A stretch of 64,000 nucleotides of DNA, from assembly GCA_051866775.1 (NCBI GenBank), contig JBJDXR010000047.1:158871-222870 (forward strand), read 5' to 3'. Origin of the DNA: RUG626 sp051866775 (lineage in GTDB: Bacteria; Bacillota; Clostridia; Oscillospirales; Oscillospiraceae). A program made the translations under genes and the position numbers. Shown here piece after piece: positions 34,295-43,220 of the stretch; the first letter of the stretch is position 1, and each line of letters starts with the position of its first letter. The notes under the pieces are model-generated. The model saw nothing but the letters and a program-made list of their open reading frames with translations, was not told the DNA's origin and made no database searches.

Positions 34295-36241
34295 TCATGA
34301 AATGCGAGCGCCCGCAGGGACCGCATCGTCCAGCATAAGCAGGTGCAGCTGTTCCTTTCCGTTCTCCTCACGGACAGCGGAAAGAAGCATACCGTTGGAA
34401 TCAAGCCCCATCATCTTTCTGGTCGGCAGGTTCAGTATCGCCACAACAGTCTTGCCCACAAGCTCCTCGGGCTTATAGAACTTGGCTATTCCGGAAAGTA
34501 TCTGTCTGGGCGTTCCGGAGCCGTCGTCAAGGGAGAATTTCAAAAGCTTCTCGCTCTTTTTAACATTCTCACATGAGAGCACCTTACAGACCCGCATATC
34601 GCACTTGGCAAAATCGTCGATCGTCACATCCGGCAGCACCGGCTCTGACTTGGGCTGCTCCTGCGCGCCGGTGAGCTTATCCAGCTCCACAAGCTCCTTT
34701 TCCAAATCTATACGGGGGAATATTACATCGCCCTTTTTGACCGCGGCATCGGCGGGAAGCTTTCCAAACTCCTCAGCGCTGTCCCAGCCGGTAAGTTCGC
34801 CGGCACCTATCTGTGAAAAGATCTTCTCACAGGAGTCCGGCATAAAGGGCCTGAGCAGAACGGCGCAGACGCGGACACTCTCAAGCAGGTTGTACATGAC
34901 GCGTGCCAGCCGCTCCCTCTTCGCCTCGTCCTTAGCCAGCTTCCAAGGCTCCGTCTCGTCGATATATTTGTTGGCGCGGGACAACACCTTGAATATCTCC
35001 GCAAGAGCGTTCTGGAATGCAAAAGCGTCCATCTGCTGCTGATAGACCCCGCGTAGAGAGGATACCATGGATATAAGCTCCCCGTCCATCTCCTCGCGGC
35101 CGTCATACTGCTCCGGCAGCGTGCCGTCAAAATACTTTATGACCATTGACACCGTACGGCTCACAAGGTTTCCAAGGGAATTGGCAAGATCGGTATTTAT
35201 GCGTGTGATGAGCGCCTCATTGGAGAAATTTCCGTCGCTTCCAAAGGGGAACTCCCGCAGCAGGAAGAACCTGAGGGCGTCGACTCCGTAACGCTCGGAC
35301 AGCAGGTACGGATCCACCACATTGCCCTTGGACTTGGACATCTTTCCTCCGTCAAGGAGGAGCCAGCCATGGCCGAAAACTTTTTTCGGCAGGGGCAAAT
35401 CAAGGCTCATGCAGAAGGCAGGCCAAATGATTGAATGAAACCTCACTATCTCCTTGCCTACGAAGTGGACATCCGCAGGCCAGTACTTATCGTAATCGTT
35501 ATATTTGTCATTCATGAAGCCCAGAGCCGTCATGTAGTTAAACAGGGCATCGACCCATACGTAAACCACATGGCCCGGGTCAAAATCAACAGGCACGCCC
35601 CATGTGAAGCTGGTACGGGAAACGCACAGATCCTCAAGACCCGGCTTTATGAAGTTATTGATCATCTCGTTGACGCGGCTCCTCGGCTCAAGGAAATCCG
35701 TGTTCTCCAGAAGGTCGCGTATCCTGTCGGCGTACTTGGAAAGGCGGAAGAAATACGCCTCCTCCTCAGCATCCTGGACCTCTCTGCCGCAGTCGGGGCA
35801 TTTGCCGTCAACCAGCTGGGTCTCCGTCCAGAACGACTCGCAGGGGGTGCAGTATTTTCCCTTATAAGTACCTTTATATATGTCACCCTTATCATACATG
35901 GCTTTAAATATCTTCTGTATGGCGGCCACATGGTAATCGTCTGTTGTGCGGATGAAGCGGTCATAGGAGATATTCATAAGCTTCCAAAGGTCTTTTACGC
36001 CCCTGGGGCCTTCAACTATATTATCTACAAACTGCTTCGGCGTAACGCCGGCAGACTTTGCCTTGTCCTCTATCTTCTGACCGTGCTCGTCAGTACCGGT
36101 GAGAAACATCACATCGTACCCCCGCAGGCGCATATACCGTGCCATCGCGTCCGTGCATACAGTGCAGTAAGCGTGGCCGATGTGCAACTTGTCCGACGGA
36201 TAGTAAATAGGCGTAGTGATGTAAAATTTCTCTTTACTCAT
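34295..36241 (-). CDS. metG: Methionyl-tRNA synthetase
   Basis: 648 residues. Class I catalytic domain with the HIGH motif (KLHIGHAYC), a zinc knob with CTPCESFW and CPDCG, and the KMSKSKGN loop; anticodon-binding helices follow, and a C-terminal tRNA-binding OB domain (DFAKCDMRVCKVLSCENVKKSEKLL, seen as CDMRVCKVLSCENVKKSEKL) typical of the dimeric form. Two in-frame ATGs lie upstream; GGAGGG places the start at 36241 (MSKEKFYITTPIYYPSD). No T-box was seen upstream. Confidence 0.97.
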   Translation of the reverse strand: MSKEKFYITTPIYYPSDKLHIGHAYCTVCTDAMARYMRLRGYDVMFLTGTDEHGQKIEDKAKSAGVTPKQFVDNIVEGPRGVKDLWKLMNISYDRFIRTTDDYHVAAIQKIFKAMYDKGDIYKGTYKGKYCTPCESFWTETQLVDGKCPDCGREVQDAEEEAYFFRLSKYADRIRDLLENTDFLEPRSRVNEMINNFIKPGLEDLCVSRTSFTWGVPVDFDPGHVVYVWVDALFNYMTALGFMNDKYNDYDKYWPADVHFVGKEIVRFHSIIWPAFCMSLDLPLPKKVFGHGWLLLDGGKMSKSKGNVVDPYLLSERYGVDALRFFLLREFPFGSDGNFSNEALITRINTDLANSLGNLVSRTVSMVIKYFDGTLPEQYDGREEMDGELISMVSSLRGVYQQQMDAFAFQNALAEIFKVLSRANKYIDETEPWKLAKDEAKRERLARVMYNLLESVRVCAVLLRPFMPDSCEKIFSQIGAGELTGWDSAEEFGKLPADAAVKKGDVIFPRIDLEKELVELDKLTGAQEQPKSEPVLPDVTIDDFAKCDMRVCKVLSCENVKKSEKLLKFSLDDGSGTPRQILSGIAKFYKPEELVGKTVVAILNLPTRKMMGLDSNGMLLSAVREENGKEQLHLLMLDDAVPAGARIS

Positions 36242-36383
36242 TGTCATCCCTCCAAAACCCAAAATCGGGTAAAGTTAATTTTACCACAACGGCATTATAA
36301 AATGCAATACATTTAAGGGCCAATGTCAGGACCGCGCGCCGGCTCCGGCGCACGGTCCCGCTGCCCCGCAGGTGGGCCATATT

Positions 36384-38177
36384 TCACGCAAGCTGGAGCT
36401 GGTAAAGCTTCTTATATATCCCGCCCTTTTCAAGCAGCTCCTGATGGGTCCCGCTCTCGCGGATGCGCCCCTTGTGCATGACGATTATCTTGTCCGCATG
36501 CTGTATCGTCGAGAGCCGGTGGGCCACCATTATGGTGGTGCGGCCGGTCATAAGGCGCTCAAGAGCCTCCTGTATCCACTGCTCGGTCTCGGTATCTATA
36601 TTCGCAGTGGCCTCATCCAGAATAAGTATCTTCGGGTCAAAGGCAAGCGTCCGGGCAAAAGACAGAAGCTGCCTCTGTCCTGCCGAGAAGGTGGAACCCC
36701 TCTCGGACACTTTCTCATCATATCCGTTGGAGAGCTTTTCGATAAATCGGCTTGCATTGACATGCTCCGCGGCGGCAACGATGGCCTCATCCGTTATCTC
36801 CTCGTTTCTCAAGCGGATGTTGCTCTTTATATCGCCGGTAAATATAAAGACCTCCTGCTGAACCTGCCCTATGGCTCCGCGTATCTGGTCGCGTGTCATA
36901 TTCTTTATATTCACCCCGTCTATAAGTATCTCACCTTTTTGAATATCATAATAGCGCCCTATGAGGTTCAGTATCGATGACTTCCCCGCGCCTGTGGCCC
37001 CAACAAAAGCCACCTTCTGTCCCGGCTCTATGGTAAAGCTCACGTCCTTAAGGATATAATCCTCGCCGTTATAGGCAAACCAGACGTTTTTAAACTCTAT
37101 CCGTCCCTTCACCTCCGGTAAGACGACAGGCTCCTCCTTATCAGTTATCATCGGCTCCTCGTCCAAGAGTGTAAAGATCTTCTCGGCCGACGCCACAGCA
37201 GACTGGAGAGTCGCAAACTGTTCCGCCAGATCCTGTATTGGCTCAAAGAAAGACTTGATGTACTGTATGAATATGTACAGCGTACCTATGCTTATTGCTC
37301 CGCCCAGTACGCCGCCGCTTCCTTTGAGAATGACTATAGCCAGGGCCGCGATGGATATTAGATAAGTCACCGGGCGGAACACCGCGTTTACAAGCATCTC
37401 CCGTTTATACGCCTTATACAGCTGGTCGCTCTTTTCAAAAAACTCCTGATACTTCTCCTTTTCCCGGTTAAATATCTGGATGACCTTCATACCGGAGATG
37501 TTCTCCGATAGGAAGGTATTAAGCGCGGTGAGACGCGTCTTTGATATCTGGTAGGCCTTTCGTGAGATATTTTTAAACAGTATCGTCGCCGCGAACACCA
37601 GCGGCAGGAGAATAAACGAGTACAGCGCCATCCTCACATTCAGCACCAGCATTATCACCGCAAGGCCGATTATCTTCATGGCGTTTTTAAAAAGATTTAC
37701 AAGTATATTGGAGTACAGCTCGTTTAAGGCCTCAACGTCGTTTGTCACACGGGTCACTATCTTGCCCACAGGCGTCAAATCAAAAAAGCGCATCGAGAGC
37801 TTTTCCACATGGGTGAATATCTCATTGCGCATACGGTAGATTATCTTCTGCCCGGTCTTTTGTATCAGGATATACTGCGCCCTGTCGCATACAAACAGCG
37901 CCAAAAGCAGCACAATATATTTGACCGCCGCGCTGACCACCCCGGCAAAGCGCTCCGACACAAGCTCTCCCGCCACATAATCTCCGGTTATGTACTCGTC
38001 GATGGCGTCGCCTATAAGTATCGGCTCATAAAGCTGCAGCACGGTCATAGCCGTTATAAGCACAAGGCACAGCAGGAACACTCCGATATGGGGCTTAATA
38101 TAGGATAACATACGCAGCACGGCGTTGCCCTTGTAATTCAGATCCGAGGTACCCTCACTGTTTTTTGCTCTGCTCAT
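36384..38177 (-). CDS. Heterodimeric ABC exporter subunit with consensus catalytic Glu (BmrD/YheH type)
   Basis: 597 residues: six-helix export domain then ATPase domain. Walker A is VGATGAGKSSILNL, the signature is degenerate (FSAGQRQLLSFARTL), and Walker B ends ILILDEATANID with the catalytic Glu. Its start overlaps the stop of the partner gene by four bases. In the dimer, the Glu of this chain pairs with the canonical LSGGQ of the partner to form the working ATP site. Related pairs export drugs and peptides; the substrate is unknown. Confidence 0.93.
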   Translation of the reverse strand: MSRAKNSEGTSDLNYKGNAVLRMLSYIKPHIGVFLLCLVLITAMTVLQLYEPILIGDAIDEYITGDYVAGELVSERFAGVVSAAVKYIVLLLALFVCDRAQYILIQKTGQKIIYRMRNEIFTHVEKLSMRFFDLTPVGKIVTRVTNDVEALNELYSNILVNLFKNAMKIIGLAVIMLVLNVRMALYSFILLPLVFAATILFKNISRKAYQISKTRLTALNTFLSENISGMKVIQIFNREKEKYQEFFEKSDQLYKAYKREMLVNAVFRPVTYLISIAALAIVILKGSGGVLGGAISIGTLYIFIQYIKSFFEPIQDLAEQFATLQSAVASAEKIFTLLDEEPMITDKEEPVVLPEVKGRIEFKNVWFAYNGEDYILKDVSFTIEPGQKVAFVGATGAGKSSILNLIGRYYDIQKGEILIDGVNIKNMTRDQIRGAIGQVQQEVFIFTGDIKSNIRLRNEEITDEAIVAAAEHVNASRFIEKLSNGYDEKVSERGSTFSAGQRQLLSFARTLAFDPKILILDEATANIDTETEQWIQEALERLMTGRTTIMVAHRLSTIQHADKIIVMHKGRIRESGTHQELLEKGGIYKKLYQLQLA

Positions 38178-39943
38178 TCCTGCTCGCCCCCCTCCTCATT
38201 GAGCTGTTTTTCAAGCTGCTGTTTCTCATATATTGACCGGTAGATCCCGCCAAGCTCCATAAGCTCCTGGTGCGTCCCGTACTCGGCGGCATGGCCGTCG
38301 TCCAGGACCAATATCCTGTCGGAGTTCTGGATTGTGGATATACGGTGTGCGATTATGATCGTCGTCTTTCCGGCGCGGTTCTCCCGCAGATTGTGAAGTA
38401 TCTGCTCCTCAGTATCCGTATCCACAGCCGAAAGCGCATCATCGAGTATAAGTATCGGAGCATCCTTTAAGAGTGCCCGGGCTATTGCGCTGCGCTGCTT
38501 CTGCCCTCCCGACAGGGTCACTCCCCGCTCCCCGACGACCGTATCGTATCCCGCCGGGAAATCCATGATGTTATCATGTATGCAGGCGTTTTTTGCCGCG
38601 CGCCGTATGGCCTCCCTGTCCTTGTTTCTTATGCCGAAGGCTATGTTGTTTTCCAGAGTATCGGAAAAGAGGAAGCTGTCCTGGGGGACATAAGCTATGT
38701 CCCGTCGCAGCACCTCCAGCGGTATCTCATATATGGAGTGCCCATCAAAGCGTATCATGTCCGACTTTGTGTTATAGAGCCGGAGCATGAGGTTTGCAAG
38801 CGTGGATTTTCCGCTGCCGGTGCGGCCCAGAATTGCCAGCGTCTCACCGCTGTTTACCCGTACCTTTATCCCCTCCAGCACCGGCACATCGGCCTGATCC
38901 GGATAGGCAAAGGTCAGTCCGTTAAGCTCCACCTGTCCGTGAAGCCCGTCTATACTCTTATCTGCTTCACCGCTGTCTACTATGTCCGGCTTCTCCTCAA
39001 ATATGACCCGTATGCGGTGTATCGAGGCAAGCCCCTGGGATATGTAGGTTATGCAGTCCCCCGCGGCGATCATAGGCCAGACCAGCATGGCGATGTAGGA
39101 GTTAAAGGCCACGAACTGCCCCAGCGTGATGCTCCCGCATATTGCCAGATACCCGCCGTAGAGGAGCGTCAAAAGGCCGCTTATGCCGACGACAAGATCA
39201 AGTATCGGTATAAACAGCGCCTGAAGCCTTACAACTCCGAGATTTTTTTCCTGATTTTTAAGGTTCGTTCTGGCAAAAGCGGCAAGCTCCCGCCGCTCCT
39301 GAACAAACGCCTTTATCACCCGTATGCCGGACACGGCCTCCTGCACCTGATCGGTAAGCTCAGAGAAGGCCTCCTGCTTCTCCATGAAGCGCTTGTGCAT
39401 GGCCTTGCCGTAGAGATAATCCCCAAGCATAATGAGCAGCAGCGGCAAAACGGCAACGACAGTGAGCTTCATATTCACGTACACCATCATCTTCCACAGC
39501 ACCATGACCAGCATAACGGTGGCGTCAAAGGCCGTGACTACCATCGGTCCCAGCAGCATCCTCACAGCCGACAGGTCATTTGTAAAATGCGCCATAAGAT
39601 CGCCGGTTTTGTGCTCGTTAAAATAGCGCATGGAGAGGCCCTCAAGGTGTCCGAACATATCGTTGCGCAGGTCACGCTCTACGGATCTGGCGCCGCCAAA
39701 TATAAAAAACCGCCAAAAGAACCTGCCCGCTGTTATTACTATGCCCATAAGCACTATTTTTCCCACAAGCGCCCATACTCCGTCTATCCCAAGCGTATGA
39801 GCTTCAAGCCCGTCGGTGATCTCTCCGGTGTACTGCGGGATATAGACGTTCAGCAGATCAACCACAAAAAGTGCAATGATACCAAAGAGGTACGGCAGAG
39901 CGAACTTTTTGACATACCTCCCTATAAATTTAAGCTCCTTCAT
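38174..39943 (-). CDS. Heterodimeric ABC exporter subunit with degenerate Walker B (BmrC/YheI type)
   Basis: 589 residues: six-helix export domain then ATPase domain. Walker A ILGRTGSGKSTLANL, canonical signature LSGGQKQRSAIARALL, but Walker B reads ILILDDALSAVD with Asp in place of the catalytic Glu. This is the pattern of the non-hydrolysing half of BmrCD or TM287/288-like exporters. It is the first gene of the pair; the upstream region has a possible promoter (TTGTGG, 17 bp, TACCAT) near 39985-40012 and several hairpins, where such exporters can carry attenuator leaders. Confidence 0.92.
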   Translation of the reverse strand: MKELKFIGRYVKKFALPYLFGIIALFVVDLLNVYIPQYTGEITDGLEAHTLGIDGVWALVGKIVLMGIVITAGRFFWRFFIFGGARSVERDLRNDMFGHLEGLSMRYFNEHKTGDLMAHFTNDLSAVRMLLGPMVVTAFDATVMLVMVLWKMMVYVNMKLTVVAVLPLLLIMLGDYLYGKAMHKRFMEKQEAFSELTDQVQEAVSGIRVIKAFVQERRELAAFARTNLKNQEKNLGVVRLQALFIPILDLVVGISGLLTLLYGGYLAICGSITLGQFVAFNSYIAMLVWPMIAAGDCITYISQGLASIHRIRVIFEEKPDIVDSGEADKSIDGLHGQVELNGLTFAYPDQADVPVLEGIKVRVNSGETLAILGRTGSGKSTLANLMLRLYNTKSDMIRFDGHSIYEIPLEVLRRDIAYVPQDSFLFSDTLENNIAFGIRNKDREAIRRAAKNACIHDNIMDFPAGYDTVVGERGVTLSGGQKQRSAIARALLKDAPILILDDALSAVDTDTEEQILHNLRENRAGKTTIIIAHRISTIQNSDRILVLDDGHAAEYGTHQELMELGGIYRSIYEKQQLEKQLNEEGGEQE

Positions 39944-40180
39944 TCTCTTCTCCCCTGATCAATGTGTAAGGCTCATGGTATCACACCTTTTATATTCCCA
40001 CAAGCGGTAACGCTGAAATTTCCCCAAAAGTGTCCCCGGCGAAAGTAGTGCTTTTGCGACAAAAGCTCCTATTTACATTTTGTCCCAGCAGATGTATTAT
40101 CTAAGTACAGCTTATCCGATTTCTTCGACTTAACCGATCGAAGACTGTAAGCTCATATCTTTATCCCACAACCCTATTTT

Positions 40181-40212
40181 GGCGGGCCGCTTATCGGCCC
40201 GTCCTTTTTTTG
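40181..40212 (+). terminator. Plus-strand terminator-like hairpin in the ABC exporter upstream region
   Basis: GGCGGGCCG / CGGCCCGTCC stem followed by seven T residues. The 360-bp stretch 39944-40303 shows no gene; it also holds small dyads GCTTTTG/CAAAAGC (near 40051-40067) and TCTTCGA/TCGAAGA (near 40123-40146). What transcript this would end is unclear: possibly a short plus-strand RNA. Confidence 0.6.
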
Positions 40213-40262
40213 TCCGGAAATATATATCCGGGAATTTTTTCTGAGACAAGCTGTCATGCCGG

Positions 40263-40303
40263 AAAAAACGCGGGACAGGTTGCTTCCTGTCCCGCGTTTT
40301 TAT
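40263..40303. terminator. Bidirectional terminator after the amidohydrolase gene
   Basis: ACGCGGGACAGG / CCTGTCCCGCGT, 12-bp stem, 6-nt loop, flanked by A and T runs. It ends the five-gene minus-strand catabolic group. Confidence 0.9.
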
Positions 40304-41212
40304 TCAGCTGAAAAACAACTCCCGGGCATTGCCGTAAAGCACCTGTTCCCGCTCCCGCTCAGTGAAGAACGGCGTATGAAGCTCCACCAGCTCCTTCATC
40401 TGCTGGTAGGTGTACCTGTTAAGCGTGGTCGGGCAGTCCGAACCCCACATCAGCTTCTCCGTACCCATAAGCTCCGCCGCCCTGTGCAGCATCGTCATAG
40501 CCTCGGGACAGGGATACGGCTCAGAAAGCACCTGTCCCGCCGCCGAAATGCCAAAGCTCACATTTGGGAGCTTGCCGAGCCCAAGAAGCTCAATATGTCT
40601 TTCAAAGCCGCCATTGCCGGTGTAATAGCCCTGATGCTCGATTATAAAGCGCACATCCGGGTACTGCTCCGCAAGCTTCCGGTACTCTATAGGCAGATAG
40701 TATCTCCCCACTGCAGCGCCCGTATCAAATATGACCTTTAGCTTATGTTCCCTTACCACATCCAAAATCGGATACAGCTCAGTGAAGGAGAAGTCCGTCC
40801 TCGGGTGTATCGACAGCCACCCCCAATCGCTGCTCATCTCAAGCTTGAGCGCACAGAAGCTGCCCTTTTTAAGCTCGGCCTCCAGCGTGTCCGCCGCCCC
40901 CGGAAGGAACGGGTCCACCTGCACCACACCTGCAAACACCCCCGGGTGGGCCGCCACGGCGGCGGCGATCTCACCGTTAATGATCCCGATGGTGGGATTC
41001 TGCATTAAAACCGCCTTCTCCACATCAGAACGGCTCATCAGCTCCAGAAGCGCATCGGCGGAGAATGAGGTGTCTGTTGACAGCGGCGGCATAAAAGGTT
41101 TTACCTCACCGCCGTTCAAGACACGCCCGTACCGCTGGGAGACCACGGGGCCAAAGTTGTTGGCCCCGTTTACTCTGGAAAATATGTGCGCATGGATATC
41201 TATCGCCCGCAT
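40304..41212 (-). CDS. Amidohydrolase family 2 (TIM-barrel) protein, possible lactonase
   Basis: 302 residues. Metal-dependent hydrolase superfamily: N-terminal IDIHAHIF (H-x-H metal pair), an internal EHQGYY, and the C-terminal MWGSDCPTTL aspartate. Related enzymes hydrolyse sugar lactones or decarboxylate acids. It is last in a run with an SDR dehydrogenase, an enolase-superfamily enzyme and an aldehyde dehydrogenase, which together look like oxidation, lactone opening, dehydration and aldehyde oxidation of a sugar or sugar-like acid. Exact substrate unknown. Confidence 0.85.
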   Translation of the reverse strand: MRAIDIHAHIFSRVNGANNFGPVVSQRYGRVLNGGEVKPFMPPLSTDTSFSADALLELMSRSDVEKAVLMQNPTIGIINGEIAAAVAAHPGVFAGVVQVDPFLPGAADTLEAELKKGSFCALKLEMSSDWGWLSIHPRTDFSFTELYPILDVVREHKLKVIFDTGAAVGRYYLPIEYRKLAEQYPDVRFIIEHQGYYTGNGGFERHIELLGLGKLPNVSFGISAAGQVLSEPYPCPEAMTMLHRAAELMGTEKLMWGSDCPTTLNRYTYQQMKELVELHTPFFTEREREQVLYGNARELFFS

Positions 41213-41222
41213 ATAGCCCGCC

Positions 41223-41999
41223 TCAGCTCATAATCATGCCGCCGGTGATGTTCAGTGCCTGACCGGTCATGGCGCTGGAGGCGTCGGAAGCCAGGAACAT
41301 AACGACGTCAGCCACCTCGGTAGGCTTCATGAAGCGCTTCATCGGCACATTGAGCCACTCGGCATTTACCTCATCAACGGTCTTGTGCTCTGCCTCCGCG
41401 TGCATCTGAACGAGCTGATCAGCACGCTCGCCGTCTATCGGGCCGGGGCAAACCGCGTTTACGCGGATGTTCCTGTCAACAAGCTCAAGGGCCAGGGTCA
41501 TGGTGAAGCCCCGAAGCGCCCACTTTGACGCGGAGTAATCCGCACGGTATGGAATTCCCCTGCGTCCGGTATTGCTGGCCATATTTACAATGGCTCCGCC
41601 GTTCTTCTCCATCATCGGTATCATCTCACGGCAGACAAGCATGGTGCCGGTGAGGTTGACCTTGATGGTGTATTCCCAGTCGGCAAGGGGCATATTCTCG
41701 ATAAGGTGTGCCTTGCCGTTGAAGCCCGCGTTGTTAATAAGTACATCTACTGTTCCGCCCGAAAGCTCCCTGACCTTCTGTGCCATGGCAACAACCTGCT
41801 CCTCAACACTTATGTCGCACTGTACAAACCCAAGGCAGGTGCCGCCGGCCTTGCGGATCTCCTCCATAGTCTCAACAGGCTCACCGCGGCTGACTAAAAT
41901 CAGCTTTCCGCCCTCCTGGGCGAACGAGACGGCTATCTGCCTGCCAACGCCTTCACGGGCGCCTGTAACAACTACAACTTTATCAGAAAACTTGCCCAT
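41223..41999 (-). CDS. Short-chain dehydrogenase/reductase
   Basis: 258 residues, classical SDR. Cofactor loop VVTGAREGVGRQIA, NNAG (VLINNAGFNG), the serine in NMASNTGRRG and the catalytic YSASK. It oxidises or reduces an alcohol with NAD(P). In context it could oxidise the sugar to its lactone or a later hydroxy acid. It begins with ATG behind AAAGGAG and is 10 bases from the amidohydrolase gene. Confidence 0.92.
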   Translation of the reverse strand: MGKFSDKVVVVTGAREGVGRQIAVSFAQEGGKLILVSRGEPVETMEEIRKAGGTCLGFVQCDISVEEQVVAMAQKVRELSGGTVDVLINNAGFNGKAHLIENMPLADWEYTIKVNLTGTMLVCREMIPMMEKNGGAIVNMASNTGRRGIPYRADYSASKWALRGFTMTLALELVDRNIRVNAVCPGPIDGERADQLVQMHAEAEHKTVDEVNAEWLNVPMKRFMKPTEVADVVMFLASDASSAMTGQALNITGGMIMS

Positions 42000-42019
42000 C
42001 TCTATTCTCCTTTACAAAA

Positions 42020-43189
42020 TTAATCACAATATTTTTTAAGCACTTCCATATTTATGTCAACTCCAAGGCCGGGAGCCGTGGGGACTCTTACCTTGCCGTT
42101 CTCAAGACGTATATTATCTGTGAGAAGCTCGTCGCGAAGGGGGTTGAAGTTACGGTCGTACTCCACCGTCGGCTCATTCTGAAGCGCCACGGGGTTGGCC
42201 GTATGCGGAAACAGCGGCATCGCCGAGAGCGCTCCCAGCGCCGCGGCAAGGGCTATGCCCGAGCCCCATACATGAGGCACCACATTCACTCCAAAGGCCG
42301 CAGCCAGCGACAGTATGCGCTGGTACTCGGTAAGCCCGCCGGACACGGTGATATCAGGCTGGGCAATATCCACACAGCCCCCCGCAATAAGCTCCTTAAA
42401 GCCGTATAGCGTGTACTCCGCCTCTCCGCCGGCAATGGCAAGATCCAGCTTCGAGCGGCAGAGCCTGTAGCCGTCCTTATCCTCGGGGACCACCGGCTCC
42501 TCCATGAAGATCACACCGTTTTCCTCAAGATGACGCCCCATCTTAACGGCGGTATAGCCGTTGTAGGCATGGTTGCAGTCCACGCAGATGCCCACGTCAT
42601 CTCCCACAGCCTTTCTTATGGCCCGGACGCGCTTTGCGTCGTCAGAGACCGAGAGAAGCCCCACCTTTATCTTCAGCATATTAAAGCCCGCGTCAACATA
42701 GCCGGCAGCTTCCTTCTGAAGAGCCTTCAGCGTCTCGCCAAGGTCAAGATACTTATCCCCGCGATAGTAGCAGCCGGTGGCATAGGTCTCAAGATGTGTT
42801 CTCTTTATTCCGCCCATGAGCTTGCCTATGGATACCCCTAATATTTTTCCGCAGATATCCCACAGGGCTATATCTATAGCGCTTATGGCCTCGATATATG
42901 GGCCTTTTTGGCCGAAATCCCGGGTGAAGTTGTACATCTCATGCCACAGCACCCCCTTGTCCATAGGATCCCTGCCGATGAGCATTGGAGCCAGTACAGA
43001 CTCTATGCAGGCCTTAACAGGCTCCGGAGGGCCGTACTGACCGCCCTCCCCCCAACCGTAAACTCCTTCATCTGTTGAAACTTTTACAAGGAAGCTGTTG
43101 CGCTCGGGGAAGGCGCACTGGGAGGAGAAGAACCTTTTATCTCCCAGAGGAACTCTTAGAATAAATGTCTCAATCTTACTTATCTTCAT
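42020..43189 (-). CDS. Mandelate racemase/muconate lactonizing (enolase superfamily) enzyme, probable acid-sugar dehydratase
   Basis: 389 residues. Capping domain then (beta/alpha)7 barrel: catalytic K-x-K in LKIKVG, metal ligands in CVDCNHAY, MEEPVVPED and AGGEAEY, and the His of VPHVWGSGIA. These abstract an alpha proton from a carboxylate; the best contextual role is dehydration of an aldonate-like acid. The frame runs to 43249, but the ATG at 43189 gives MKISKIETFILRVPLGD, the usual start; its ribosome binding site is weak. Specific substrate unknown. Confidence 0.88.
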   Translation of the reverse strand: MKISKIETFILRVPLGDKRFFSSQCAFPERNSFLVKVSTDEGVYGWGEGGQYGPPEPVKACIESVLAPMLIGRDPMDKGVLWHEMYNFTRDFGQKGPYIEAISAIDIALWDICGKILGVSIGKLMGGIKRTHLETYATGCYYRGDKYLDLGETLKALQKEAAGYVDAGFNMLKIKVGLLSVSDDAKRVRAIRKAVGDDVGICVDCNHAYNGYTAVKMGRHLEENGVIFMEEPVVPEDKDGYRLCRSKLDLAIAGGEAEYTLYGFKELIAGGCVDIAQPDITVSGGLTEYQRILSLAAAFGVNVVPHVWGSGIALAAALGALSAMPLFPHTANPVALQNEPTVEYDRNFNPLRDELLTDNIRLENGKVRVPTAPGLGVDINMEVLKKYCD

Positions 43190-43220
43190 ATTATACCGAA
43201 ATTCCTTTCCGGGATATATT

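Noticed and set aside
36242..36383. T-box or SAM riboswitch before metG
   Set aside because: The spacer upstream of metG is short, AT-rich and lacks the T-box core or S-box helices.
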